Shown in pieces: positions 28,180 to 37,325 of a stretch of DNA of 64,000 nucleotides. The DNA comes from an uncultured Peptostreptococcaceae bacterium (GTDB lineage: Bacteria; Bacillota; Clostridia; Peptostreptococcales; Peptostreptococcaceae). Position 1 is the stretch's first letter, and every line of letters starts with the position of its first letter. Both the position numbers and the translations under genes were made by a program. The DNA lies in assembly GCA_947072565.1 (NCBI GenBank), contig CAMTIM010000040.1:1-64000 (forward strand), in the 5' to 3' direction. Below the pieces are notes generated by a model. The model saw nothing but the letters and a program-made list of their open reading frames with translations, made no database searches and was not told the origin of the DNA.

Positions 28180-28746
28180 ATGAATAAAGATATAGGAAAT
28201 AAGATAAAAAAACTAAGGAATCAAAGGAAATTGACATTAAAAGATTTAAGTGGTGGTACTAACTTATCTATAGGCTTTTTATCACAACTTGAAAGAGGCC
28301 TTACAAGTATAGCTACAGATTCATTAGATAAGATAGCAGAGTTTTTAGACGTTGAACTTTCATATTTTTTTATGAAACCTAAAACCAGTAAAAAAGCAGT
28401 TCTTAGAAGTTACGAAAAAGAAGTTTTTAATATATGTACATCTGGTTGCATACAGTACAATTTATCAAATGATTTAAAAGATAAAGAGATGATACCTAGA
28501 CTTATAGAAATATTGCCTAATAACACAGATGAAGATATACAAACTTATATACATGATGGAGAAGAATTTATATATGTATTAGAAGGAACATTGACATTGT
28601 TTTTAAATGATGAGGAATATGAATTATACCCAGGTGATAGCATACACTATAGCTCAAGCACAACTCATAATTGGGCTAACTATACAAATAAAATGGTTAA
28701 GTTAGTGGTAGTAGCTACTCCAAATATTTTTAAAGAAGAAAATTAA
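28180..28746 (+). CDS. XRE-cupin transcriptional regulator of the hydroxyproline operon
   Basis: 188 residues: N-terminal helix-turn-helix (about 5-62; KLTLKDLSGGTNLSIGFLSQLERG) and C-terminal cupin sensor (about 105-185; EEFIYVLEGTLTLFLNDEEYELYPGDSIHYSSSTTHNW). Regulators of this shape sense small metabolites. It is the first gene of the operon with the activase, HypD and ProC, 26 bp before the activase start. It probably responds to hydroxyproline or a product of it. Confidence 0.9.
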   Translation: MNKDIGNKIKKLRNQRKLTLKDLSGGTNLSIGFLSQLERGLTSIATDSLDKIAEFLDVELSYFFMKPKTSKKAVLRSYEKEVFNICTSGCIQYNLSNDLKDKEMIPRLIEILPNNTDEDIQTYIHDGEEFIYVLEGTLTLFLNDEEYELYPGDSIHYSSSTTHNWANYTNKMVKLVVVATPNIFKEEN

Positions 28747-28772
28747 AATATATGTTATGGGGGATTAAAGTT

Positions 28773-29684
28773 ATGAAAAATCCATTAGTTATAAATATAC
28801 AAAAGTGTAGTATACATGATGGACCGGGGATTAGGAGTACTGTATTTTTTAAAGGGTGTCCTCTTGAATGTATATGGTGTCACAATCCAGAAAGTCAAGC
28901 ATATACAAAAGAAATTTTATACAATGAAGAAAAGTGTAGCAATTGTAAGACTTGCAAAACTAAGTGTCCTGAAGGTGCTATATATGAAAAATGTGACAAA
29001 ATATATTTAAACAAGGATAAATGTAAACACTGTGAAACTTGTATAGATTATTGTTTAAATAATGCAAGGGAAATAGTAGGAAAAGAATATAGTGTAGGAG
29101 AGTTAGTTAAAGAAATTGGGAAAGATATGATGTTTTATGAACAATCAAATGGAGGAGTTACACTCTCAGGGGGAGAGGTAATGACACAAGATATAGATTA
29201 TATACAACAACTTATAAATTCTTTAACTTCAAAAGGAATAAATGTAGCAATAGATACATGTGGTTATGCAAAATCTGAAAACTATGAAAAAATAGCTAAA
29301 AAAGCAGACTTATTTTTATATGATATAAAATTTGTAGATGAGGAAAAACATATAAAATATACAGGTAAATCTAATGATTTAATACTCAATAATCTTAAAA
29401 TATTAAGTCAAAAGGGTGCAAATATAAATATAAGGATACCTCTAATTAAAGGTATGAATGTAGACAATGACAACAAAGAGGTAAAAAAAATAATAGAATT
29501 TTTAAAACCTCTCAATATAAAAAAAGTTAATTTACTTCCTTATCATAATATAGGGATGCATAAATATAAAAAATTATATAAAGAGTATGAGGGAATGGAA
29601 CTTGAAAAACCTTCTGATGAAAAATTAGAAGAAATTAAAGCTTTATTTATACAAAATAACTTTGATACTAAGATTGGGGGATAA
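28773..29684 (+). CDS. HypD glycyl-radical activating enzyme
   Basis: A 303-residue radical SAM enzyme that installs the glycyl radical on HypD. The SAM-cluster motif is CPLECIWC, followed by two ferredoxin-like clusters, CSNCKTCKTKCPEGA and CKHCETCIDYC, and the GGVTLSGGE motif of glycyl-radical activases. ATG at 28773 is used because GGGGGA lies nine bases upstream; an ATG seven codons earlier has no RBS. It ends 4 bp before hypD. Confidence 0.94.
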   Translation: MKNPLVINIQKCSIHDGPGIRSTVFFKGCPLECIWCHNPESQAYTKEILYNEEKCSNCKTCKTKCPEGAIYEKCDKIYLNKDKCKHCETCIDYCLNNAREIVGKEYSVGELVKEIGKDMMFYEQSNGGVTLSGGEVMTQDIDYIQQLINSLTSKGINVAIDTCGYAKSENYEKIAKKADLFLYDIKFVDEEKHIKYTGKSNDLILNNLKILSQKGANINIRIPLIKGMNVDNDNKEVKKIIEFLKPLNIKKVNLLPYHNIGMHKYKKLYKEYEGMELEKPSDEKLEEIKALFIQNNFDTKIGG

Positions 29685-29688
29685 GTAA

Positions 29689-32058
29689 ATGCAAAGAGGA
29701 ATCAGTGAAAGAACTAAAAAATTAAGAGAACAAAGTACTAATACACAGCCGTTTATATCAATACAAAGAGCTCAACTTATAACACAAGCTTATAAAAAAT
29801 ATGAAGGTAGTGTTGAAATTCCAGTACTTAGAGCATTATCATTTAAACATCTAATGGAAAATAGAACTCTGTGTATAAATGATGGTGAACTTATAGTGGG
29901 TGAAAAAGGGGATTCTCCGCAAAGTACACCGACTTATCCTGAATTATGTTGCCATACTATGAAAGATTTAGACATAATGGATAGAAGAGAAAAAATATCG
30001 TTTAAAGTGAGCGATGAAATTAAGAAAATACATGAAGAAGAAATAATTCCATTTTGGGAAAAAAGACAAATAAGAAAGAAAATAATAGATGCTATGACTC
30101 CAGAGTGGAGAGAATGCTATGAAAATGGAATATTTACAGAATTTATGGAACAAAGAGCGCCTGGGCATACTGTTGGTGGAGATAACATATACAAAAAAGG
30201 ATTCTTAGACTTTAAAGCAGAAATAAAAGAAGAATTAGATAAATTAGATTTTATAAATGATATGAGAGCATATGATAAAAAAGCTCAACTAGAAGGTATG
30301 GATATAGCTTGTGATGCAATAATAGCATACGGGAGAAGGTATTCTGAATATGCAAGAGAATTAGCTCAAAAGGAAAATGATGAAAAGCGAAAACAAGAAC
30401 TACTATTAATAGCCAAAAACTGTGATGTAGTACCAGCTCATGCTCCAAAAACTTATCATCAAGCATTGCAAATGTATTGGTTTGTTCATATAGGAGTTAC
30501 TACAGAACTTAATATATGGGATGCATTCAGTCCAGGAAGACTTGATCAACATTTAAATCCTTTCTATGTAAAAGAAGTTGAAGAAGGAACTTTAGATAAA
30601 GAAAAAGCTCAAGAAATATTAGAGTGCTTATGGATAAAATTTAATAATCAACCATCACCTCCAAAAGTAGGGGTAACACTAAAAGAAAGTGGAACATATA
30701 CAGACTTTGCAAATATCAACACAGGTGGTATAACTGGCGATGGTCATGATGGTGTAAATGATGTAAGTTATATAATACTTGATACTATGGATGAAATGAG
30801 ACTTTTACAGCCTAGTTCAAATGTACAGATAAGTAGAAAGACGCCACAAAATTTCTTGAAAAAAGCTTGTGAAATATCAAGAAAAGGTTGGGGGCAACCA
30901 GCTTTTTATAACACAGAAGCTATAGTACAAGAACTTTTAGAAGCTGGAAAAACACTAGCAGATGCAAGACTTGGTGGAACTAGTGGATGTATTGAAACAG
31001 GCGTATACGGAAAAGAAGCATACTTATTAACAGGATACTTCAATTTACCTAAAATACTTGAGATAACATTAAATAACGGATTTGATCCAATAGCTAAAAA
31101 GAAATTAGGTATAGAGACTGGAGATTCAAGAAAGTTTAATACTTATGAGGAATTATTTGAAGCTTTCAAAAAACAGATAAATCACTTTATAAATATAAAG
31201 ATAGAAGGTAACAACGTAATAGAAAGAATATACGCAAAGCATATGCCAGCACCTCTTATGTCTGTAGTAATAGAAGATTGTATAAAAAATGGAAAAGACT
31301 ATAATGCAGGTGGTGCAAGATATAATACTAAATATATACAAGGTGTTGGAATAGGAACTATAACAGATTCATTATCTGCAATAAAATATAATGTATTTGA
31401 TAAAAATAAATTTACTATGGATGAATTGTTAAATGCATTACAAGATGACTTTAAAGGTCATGAAGCTATATACAACATAGTAGCTAATAAAACTCCTAAG
31501 TATGGAAATGATGATGACTACGCAGATGATTTAATGAAAGATGTGTTTAATACTTTCTATAATGAAGTAACAGGAAGGCCTTCTACATTAGGGGGACAAT
31601 ATAGAATAAACATGTTGCCAACAACTTGCCATGTATATTTTGGTGAAGTTATGGGAGCTAGTGCAAATGGAAGAGTAGCATATAAGCCATTATCAGAAGG
31701 AATATCTCCAGAAAAAGGCGGAGATACTAATGGACCTACATCTGTTATAAAATCTGCAGCTAAAATGGACCATTTAAAAACTGGAGGAACGCTACTTAAC
31801 CAAAGATTTGCACCATCAGTAGTAGATGGTCAAGATGGTCTTGATAATATGGCTAACTTTGTTAGAACGTATTTTAATATGGAAGGTCACCACATACAAT
31901 TTAATGTATTTGACAAAGACGTATTATTAGATGCTCAAAAAAATCCAGATGAATATAAGGATTTAATAGTTAGAGTTGCAGGATATAGTGATCATTTCAA
32001 CAATTTAGGTAAATCATTACAAGATGAAATAATAGGAAGAACAGAACAGACTTTTTAA
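29689..32058 (+). CDS. hypD: trans-4-hydroxy-L-proline dehydratase (glycyl radical enzyme)
   Basis: A 789-residue glycyl-radical enzyme that removes water from trans-4-hydroxyproline to give 1-pyrroline-5-carboxylate. The active-site Cys434 is in GTSGCIETG and the radical glycine Gly765 is in RVAGYSDHF; both positions agree with the characterised C. difficile enzyme. Neighbours complete the pathway: activase upstream and P5C reductase downstream. The product, proline, can serve as Stickland acceptor. Full length, with no damage seen. Confidence 0.96.
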   Translation: MQRGISERTKKLREQSTNTQPFISIQRAQLITQAYKKYEGSVEIPVLRALSFKHLMENRTLCINDGELIVGEKGDSPQSTPTYPELCCHTMKDLDIMDRREKISFKVSDEIKKIHEEEIIPFWEKRQIRKKIIDAMTPEWRECYENGIFTEFMEQRAPGHTVGGDNIYKKGFLDFKAEIKEELDKLDFINDMRAYDKKAQLEGMDIACDAIIAYGRRYSEYARELAQKENDEKRKQELLLIAKNCDVVPAHAPKTYHQALQMYWFVHIGVTTELNIWDAFSPGRLDQHLNPFYVKEVEEGTLDKEKAQEILECLWIKFNNQPSPPKVGVTLKESGTYTDFANINTGGITGDGHDGVNDVSYIILDTMDEMRLLQPSSNVQISRKTPQNFLKKACEISRKGWGQPAFYNTEAIVQELLEAGKTLADARLGGTSGCIETGVYGKEAYLLTGYFNLPKILEITLNNGFDPIAKKKLGIETGDSRKFNTYEELFEAFKKQINHFINIKIEGNNVIERIYAKHMPAPLMSVVIEDCIKNGKDYNAGGARYNTKYIQGVGIGTITDSLSAIKYNVFDKNKFTMDELLNALQDDFKGHEAIYNIVANKTPKYGNDDDYADDLMKDVFNTFYNEVTGRPSTLGGQYRINMLPTTCHVYFGEVMGASANGRVAYKPLSEGISPEKGGDTNGPTSVIKSAAKMDHLKTGGTLLNQRFAPSVVDGQDGLDNMANFVRTYFNMEGHHIQFNVFDKDVLLDAQKNPDEYKDLIVRVAGYSDHFNNLGKSLQDEIIGRTEQTF

Positions 32059-32085
32059 GAATTTAATATATGAGGGAGATAAATT

Positions 32086-32892
32086 ATGAATAAGAAAATA
32101 GGATTTATAGGATCAGGAAATATGGCTAAGGCTATGATAGGTGGTATAGTTAAGTCTAAGTTAGTTAGCCCAGAGATGATAACTGTTTCTGATTTAAACC
32201 AAAGCATGCTTGATGTTGTTAATAATGAATTTAGAGTTAATACTACAACTGATTCTAGTGAGGTTGTAAAAAACTCAGATATAATAATAGTAGCAGTAAA
32301 GCCTAATGTATATGATATAGTTTTAGATTCTGTAAATGAATTTATAGATAGTAAAAAAATAATAGTAACTATAGCAGCAGGTAAAACTATAGAATCTATT
32401 GAGGGTGTTATAGGTTGTGATAAAAAAATAGTTAGAACTATGCCAAATACACCAGCACTTGTAAATGAGGGTATGAGTTGTTTATGCAAAAACAAAAATA
32501 TAACTGATGAAGAATTGAATATAGTAAAAGATATATTTACTTCATTTGGAAAAGCAGAAATAGTACCAGAATATTTAGTAGACTCAGTAATAGGAGTGAG
32601 TGGTTCGGCACCAGCATACGTATTTATGTTTATAGAAGCGATGGCTGATGCTGCTGTACTTTCTGGTATGCCTAGAGCTCAAGCTTACACATTTGCAGCA
32701 CAAGCTGTAATGGGATCTGCTAAAATGGTTTTAGAAACTGGTAAACACCCGGGGGAATTAAAAGATATGGTTTGTTCTCCAGGAGGAACGACTATAGAAG
32801 CCGTTAAAACTTTAGAAGAAGAAGGATTCAGAGCGGCTGTTATAAAAGCTATAGAAAAGTGTATTGAAAAATCTAAAATAATGAGTAAATAA
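32086..32892 (+). CDS. proC: Pyrroline-5-carboxylate reductase
   Basis: A 268-residue ProC. The Rossmann motif GFIGSGNMAKAMIGG is at the N-terminus, and the signature VSGSAPAYVFMFIEAMADAAV plus SPGGTTIEAVKTLEE are near the C-terminus. It reduces P5C to proline with NAD(P)H. Placed 27 bp after hypD, it converts the dehydratase product, so the operon turns hydroxyproline into proline. A terminator follows. Confidence 0.96.
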   Translation: MNKKIGFIGSGNMAKAMIGGIVKSKLVSPEMITVSDLNQSMLDVVNNEFRVNTTTDSSEVVKNSDIIIVAVKPNVYDIVLDSVNEFIDSKKIIVTIAAGKTIESIEGVIGCDKKIVRTMPNTPALVNEGMSCLCKNKNITDEELNIVKDIFTSFGKAEIVPEYLVDSVIGVSGSAPAYVFMFIEAMADAAVLSGMPRAQAYTFAAQAVMGSAKMVLETGKHPGELKDMVCSPGGTTIEAVKTLEEEGFRAAVIKAIEKCIEKSKIMSK

Positions 32893-32920
32893 TAAGTGTT
32901 ATTAAAAAAATAAGTTGTAT

Positions 32921-32967
32921 TATATGCAGTATATCTAAAAAATAATTAGATATACTGCATATATTTT
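32921..32967 (+). terminator. Terminator of the hydroxyproline operon
   Basis: A long perfect stem, TATATGCAGTATATCTAA with TTAGATATACTGCATATA, is followed by TTTTT. Confidence 0.92.
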
Positions 32968-33136
32968 TGTTAAAATTCATGAAAAACTTGTACATTTAGG
33001 GAAAAATATATCTGAATTATTTGGAGATTACGTTAAATTACGAAGAATTAATTAATGCATATCATAACAATTTTTATTTATATTCATACAATACTATTAT
33101 TACTACATTAATATTAAATAATAAGGATGTGTTTTT

Positions 33137-33832
33137 ATGCTTCGTAATCATCGTGAACTTGTAGATTCTCCATTACCTCCTTGTTTAACTTCTCAATATT
33201 CATTTATTAGAGTATTTAATTCTTTAATTAAACCAGGAGCTTTAGATGTATATATGAATAATGAACTCTTGTTGGCTAAAGATTTAAAAGCAGTACAAAT
33301 TAGTTCTTACGTAACTGGAACAGGAGGAAAGTATAGTATTCAAGTTTATTTATCCAATACTAAAGAAAATCCTATTCTTGAGGTCGATGATGTAGAAATC
33401 ATAGGAGGTCAATTAATGACCCTCGCAGTTACTGGAGATTTAAACAATTTGAGCTTAGTTCCTATAATAGATAATGTTGAACAAGAATCGAAACCTAATA
33501 AATCAGTTGTTAGATTTTATAACTTAACTCCGGATTCGGTAATATTTCTTATGGCATCAGAGGGATATAAATTAGCTAGAAAAGTAGACAGTAACAGTGG
33601 AAATAAATATACGGAAATTCTTACAGGAGCTTATCAAGTAGGGGTTCTTCCATCAGAGGGAATTGGGCAAATATTAAATACTGATGTTAAGATGAGTGCA
33701 GATAAAATATATACATTATACTGTGTTGGAACTTCAAATCAAGAATTAAAAAAACTTGGATTAGGGTATAATTTTCAGATAATCCAGATAGTAGATGGAA
33801 ATACGATTATTAAAAAGTGTACCATTGAATGA
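33137..33832 (+). CDS. DUF4397 domain protein
   Basis: A 231-residue protein with two DUF4397-like beta repeats, starting near residue 22 (YSFIRVFNSLIKPGALDVYMNNELL) and near 122 (SVVRFYNLTPDSVIFLM). No signal peptide or anchor is visible, which is unusual because DUF4397 proteins are often secreted. RBS AAGGATG precedes ATG. Single gene with its own terminator. Function unknown. Confidence 0.78.
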   Translation: MLRNHRELVDSPLPPCLTSQYSFIRVFNSLIKPGALDVYMNNELLLAKDLKAVQISSYVTGTGGKYSIQVYLSNTKENPILEVDDVEIIGGQLMTLAVTGDLNNLSLVPIIDNVEQESKPNKSVVRFYNLTPDSVIFLMASEGYKLARKVDSNSGNKYTEILTGAYQVGVLPSEGIGQILNTDVKMSADKIYTLYCVGTSNQELKKLGLGYNFQIIQIVDGNTIIKKCTIE

Positions 33833-33845
33833 TATGATAATATAA

Positions 33846-33880
33846 AAAATAAGGTTAGAGTTATATCTAATCTTATTTTG
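33846..33880 (+). terminator. Terminator after the DUF4397 gene
   Basis: AAAATAAGGTTAGA and TCTAATCTTATTTT form a 14-bp stem around a 6-base loop, ending in TTTT. Confidence 0.85.
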
Positions 33881-33974
33881 TGTGCTTAAAGAAGAAAATC
33901 GTTAATATGACTTTAGATTGATTTAAAGTAGTTATATATTCTGCTACAATTAAATAAAAAAGGGGTGGGGGCGC

Positions 33975-34718
33975 ATTAAAAATTTAAATAATATAAAATA
34001 CAATAGCATACAAGATGAAAATATAAATGTTTTCTATGTAAATAAAAATTATGCTAAAGATACTTTGAAGGAAGCTAAAAAATGTGTATATGAATTAAGT
34101 AAAAAATTTGTAGCAAAAGAAGATATATTTAAAAATAACATAAATATATATCTAGCACCTAATAGAAATGAATTTGAGTATCTTATCTTAAATATTTTAA
34201 AAATAAATGTTAAAATGCCAACTAATAAAGGTAGAATTGCACAACCTCAAAGAGCAGATTTGATTCTTTTATGCCCATCAGCATATGATACAGATTCAAT
34301 ATATAAGTATAATTTTGATGATTATAAAAGACTTTTAACACATGAAATGGTGCATATGTTTCATGAACATTTAAGTGTAGATATGGAAAATATAGCAAGA
34401 TGGTTTAGTGAAGGAATAGCTATTTATTTATCTAAGCAAAATGAATATGAAGATGAATTTAAAAGACCTGTAATAGATGGAGTTTTAGATAATAAAATAC
34501 CTACAATTGAAGATATAAATAATGATATTATGCTTTCTTATGATTGGGGATGGTGTATTGTTAAGTATATAGATGAAACTTATGGATTTGATACAGTACT
34601 TAATATTGCTAGAAATTGTGGAAGCAATGATGTAATAGGATTTATTAGTAATGATAAAGAAGGATTTGAAAAGAATTGGAGACATTGGTTATTAAATACA
34701 TGTAAAATAGTAGGTTGA
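33975..34718 (+). CDS. Gluzincin (peptidase MA-like) zinc metallopeptidase, apparent ATT start
   Basis: About 247 residues. The zinc motif HEMVHMFHEH (His123, Glu124, His127) with a later WFSEGIAIYLS glutamate marks a peptidase MA-like gluzincin. No ATG or GTG fits the 5' end. The first TTG (34065) has no RBS and would drop about 30 residues. The frame is open back to ATT at 33975, just after GGGGTGGGGG, so ATT is the likely start. No signal peptide is seen. Confidence 0.75.
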   Translation: MKNLNNIKYNSIQDENINVFYVNKNYAKDTLKEAKKCVYELSKKFVAKEDIFKNNINIYLAPNRNEFEYLILNILKINVKMPTNKGRIAQPQRADLILLCPSAYDTDSIYKYNFDDYKRLLTHEMVHMFHEHLSVDMENIARWFSEGIAIYLSKQNEYEDEFKRPVIDGVLDNKIPTIEDINNDIMLSYDWGWCIVKYIDETYGFDTVLNIARNCGSNDVIGFISNDKEGFEKNWRHWLLNTCKIVG

Positions 34719-34797
34719 TTTTAATACGAAATTATTATAATTCTTAATATTTAATAAAAATAAATTTTAAGATTTTATATTTTAAGGAGTGATTTAA

Positions 34798-35271
34798 ATT
34801 ATAAAATTTGATGAATGTAAACTAGTTCCTCTTAATGATGCTATTGTAAATATGTTATTTTCATGGGAATATAAAAAGCCATACAATGGATATAACCTGT
34901 ACTTGAATGAATATTTATTAAATAAAAATACTTGGGGAAATGAGCAATTTGTGTTAGTTAATAATGAAGATGTAATTGCTTATGTTGCATGTCAGATATT
35001 TGATGATGATATGTGGGTTGGCTGGGCTTTAAAACCTGAATTATGTGGAAATGGAATTGGATATTTGTTTATAAAGAAATGCATAAATGAATTAATTAGG
35101 TTAAACAAATATAATAGAAAGGATATATTTCTAAAAGTAGTGGATTGGAATAAACGTGCAATTAAAGTTTATGAAAAAGTTGGATTTATATATCATAAAA
35201 GTACAGTAAGAGAAGAAGAGAATAGATTGGTTAGATATTATATCATGAAAAAAAATATAATCAATAAATAA
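34798..35271 (+). CDS. GNAT family N-acetyltransferase, apparent ATT start
   Basis: About 157 residues. CoA motif: WALKPELCGNGIGYLFIKK; C-terminal motif: KVVDWNKRAIKVYEKVGFIYHK. The first ATG (34852) falls after the normal start of the fold, which here reads IKFDECKLVPLNDAIVNM. AAGGAG at 34784-34789 is placed ideally (eight bases) before ATT at 34798 but is 60 bases from the ATG. So translation probably begins at ATT, as for the gene before. Confidence 0.8.
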   Translation: MIKFDECKLVPLNDAIVNMLFSWEYKKPYNGYNLYLNEYLLNKNTWGNEQFVLVNNEDVIAYVACQIFDDDMWVGWALKPELCGNGIGYLFIKKCINELIRLNKYNRKDIFLKVVDWNKRAIKVYEKVGFIYHKSTVREEENRLVRYYIMKKNIINK

Positions 35272-35411
35272 GACATTTAGGATATAAAGCAATAATGAAT
35301 TAGTGTTACATAAAAATGGATTATTTATTATATGTAGCATCAATAGTATTATTAAAAGTTTATATATAACCTGTGAATACTTGAGAAAATATTTAAAGGG
35401 GGTTATTTTAT

Positions 35412-36614
35412 ATGGGGTTATTTTATAATAGATATGATATAGATTTAAATATTGATATGATGAATAAATTTATATGTGCAATAGTAAAACTAAGCTATAA
35501 TAGTAAAAAAGAAAATTTAAGAGAGCTAAAGTTGTATATTCATAAAGATTTATATGTCGAATGTATAAGTTGTAATAAAAGTATAACCTATGAAATAGAT
35601 ACAACAATATCAGATTGGTGTCCTTTTATATTAGAATCAAAATTAATTAGAATCTTATTTAATGAAAAACTATATATAAATGAAAACATTGAATTTATAT
35701 TTAAATATAGTGGGCATATAGATGTTATAAGTCCATATGGTGTTAATAGGCTTACTAATAATTGGATTGAATTAGGACTATATACGCCTTGGTTTCCATT
35801 AACTGATAATATGGAGCAAGCATTATTCAATATTAATATAGACATTGATAAAGATTACAAAATAATAAACTCAAATAAACAAGGTAATAATTTAATTCTA
35901 TATCAAAAAATACCAAGTTTTGACTGTACAATACTTGCATGTAAGGATTTTAAATACGTAGAAAATAAAGCTTGTGAAGTTGCGATAGAGGTTTATTATG
36001 TGAATGAGAAATATAAAAATCTAGCAAATGAAATTAAAGCAATTTCAATAAAAGTTATAAAAAAGTATATTGAGTTTGGAGACGTAGAAACTGAAAATTA
36101 TTCAATAGTAATTGCTCCTAGAGAAGATGGTGGGGGATATTGCAGACCTGGATTAATAGTAGTTACTCCAGAGGATAAATTTGAAGACAAAATTAATTGT
36201 TTTAAATTTATTGCTCATGAATTAGCCCATATTTGGTGGAATAAATCTAATACCAATTCTTGGGAAGATTGGCTTAATGAGTCATTTGCAGAATATAGTG
36301 CATTGATAGCATTAAGAGACAACTTCAAACAAGAAGATTTTGATAAAATAATTAGTAGTTATGAAGAAAAGTCAAAAGACTTACCGGCAATTAGAAATTT
36401 AAGTAGAGCTGATGAAAATGCATACAAGGTACTTTATATTAAAGGTGCATTAGTATTGAATAAGTTAGAAAATAGAATAGGAAAAGTGAAATTTAAAGAA
36501 TTATTACAAAAAATTCATTTAAATAAAATAAATACTACTGATAAATTTTTAGATATGGTAGAGAAAATTTGTAATAAAGAAATAAGAGAATTTTTGGATA
36601 TATTATTAAATTGA
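35412..36614 (+). CDS. M1-like zinc metallopeptidase
   Basis: A 400-residue protein. The gluzincin motif HELAHIWW (His269, Glu270, His273) is followed by WLNESFAEYSAL; the third ligand Glu290 comes after 16 residues instead of the 18 usual in M1 aminopeptidases. The N-terminal part is beta-rich, as in M1 enzymes, but much shorter than the usual 600-900 residues. No signal peptide. RBS AAGGGGG precedes ATG. Confidence 0.8.
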   Translation: MGLFYNRYDIDLNIDMMNKFICAIVKLSYNSKKENLRELKLYIHKDLYVECISCNKSITYEIDTTISDWCPFILESKLIRILFNEKLYINENIEFIFKYSGHIDVISPYGVNRLTNNWIELGLYTPWFPLTDNMEQALFNINIDIDKDYKIINSNKQGNNLILYQKIPSFDCTILACKDFKYVENKACEVAIEVYYVNEKYKNLANEIKAISIKVIKKYIEFGDVETENYSIVIAPREDGGGYCRPGLIVVTPEDKFEDKINCFKFIAHELAHIWWNKSNTNSWEDWLNESFAEYSALIALRDNFKQEDFDKIISSYEEKSKDLPAIRNLSRADENAYKVLYIKGALVLNKLENRIGKVKFKELLQKIHLNKINTTDKFLDMVEKICNKEIREFLDILLN

Positions 36615-36842
36615 TTAGAAGACTATACCAATTACATCATTAGAATGGCTAAATATAAATGGAGCTTACTGTGGTGATGAAGTAATATTACATAAAATAT
36701 GACTTATTTATGGGTGCATACCATTTATAGGTCATTTTTTAATTTAATTCAAAAAAAATGAACCATTTAGCATATACATACATCTAATTAGTGTAAAGCA
36801 AAGAAGTAGCGCTATAATTTGCTAGGAAAGGTAGGCAGTTAA

Positions 36843-37325
36843 TTGAACAAAAATATATTTATAGAAAAAGTTCTTGAAACTGAAAGAACTTTATATCATG
36901 TGGCTAAATCTATTTTACTTCATGATCAAGACTGTGAAGATGCAGTTCAGGGGGCAATTTTAAAAGCTTATGATAAATTAGGAACCCTAAAAGAAGAACA
37001 ATACTTTAAAACCTGGTTAATCAGGATATTAATAAATGAATGTTATAGTTTAAAACGCAAAGAAATTACAAAAGTGCCTTATGAAGAATGTTTTGCATTT
37101 ACTAAGGCTGATGATAAAAAAGATTATAGTGAATTATATTTGGCTATTTATAAACTACCACCACGCATTCGTATTACAATTGTTCTTTATTATGTAGAGG
37201 GATATTCAGTAGAAGAAGTTAAAAAGATTTTAAAAATACCTTCAGGGACTGTAAAGAGTAGGTTAGCAAAGGGACGAAAATTATTAAAGATAAAATTAGA
37301 TCATATGGAGGTAACCTATGAATAA
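36843..37325 (+). CDS. ECF sigma factor (SigV/RpoE-like)
   Basis: 160 residues. Region 2: HVAKSILLHDQDCEDAVQGAILKAYDKLGTLKEE. Region 4: LPPRIRITIVLYYVEGYSVEEVKKILKIPSGTVKSRLAKGRKLL. It starts at TTG with RBS AGGTAGG. It overlaps the next gene (anti-sigma) by 8 bp. The upstream region holds no other gene, so the pair is its own operon. Confidence 0.92.
   Translation: MNKNIFIEKVLETERTLYHVAKSILLHDQDCEDAVQGAILKAYDKLGTLKEEQYFKTWLIRILINECYSLKRKEITKVPYEECFAFTKADDKKDYSELYLAIYKLPPRIRITIVLYYVEGYSVEEVKKILKIPSGTVKSRLAKGRKLLKIKLDHMEVTYE

Noticed and set aside
36627-36704. Short coding fragment before the second ECF sigma gene
   Set aside because: It has no start codon or ribosome site and no recognised homologue, so it is kept only as part of the repeat observation.
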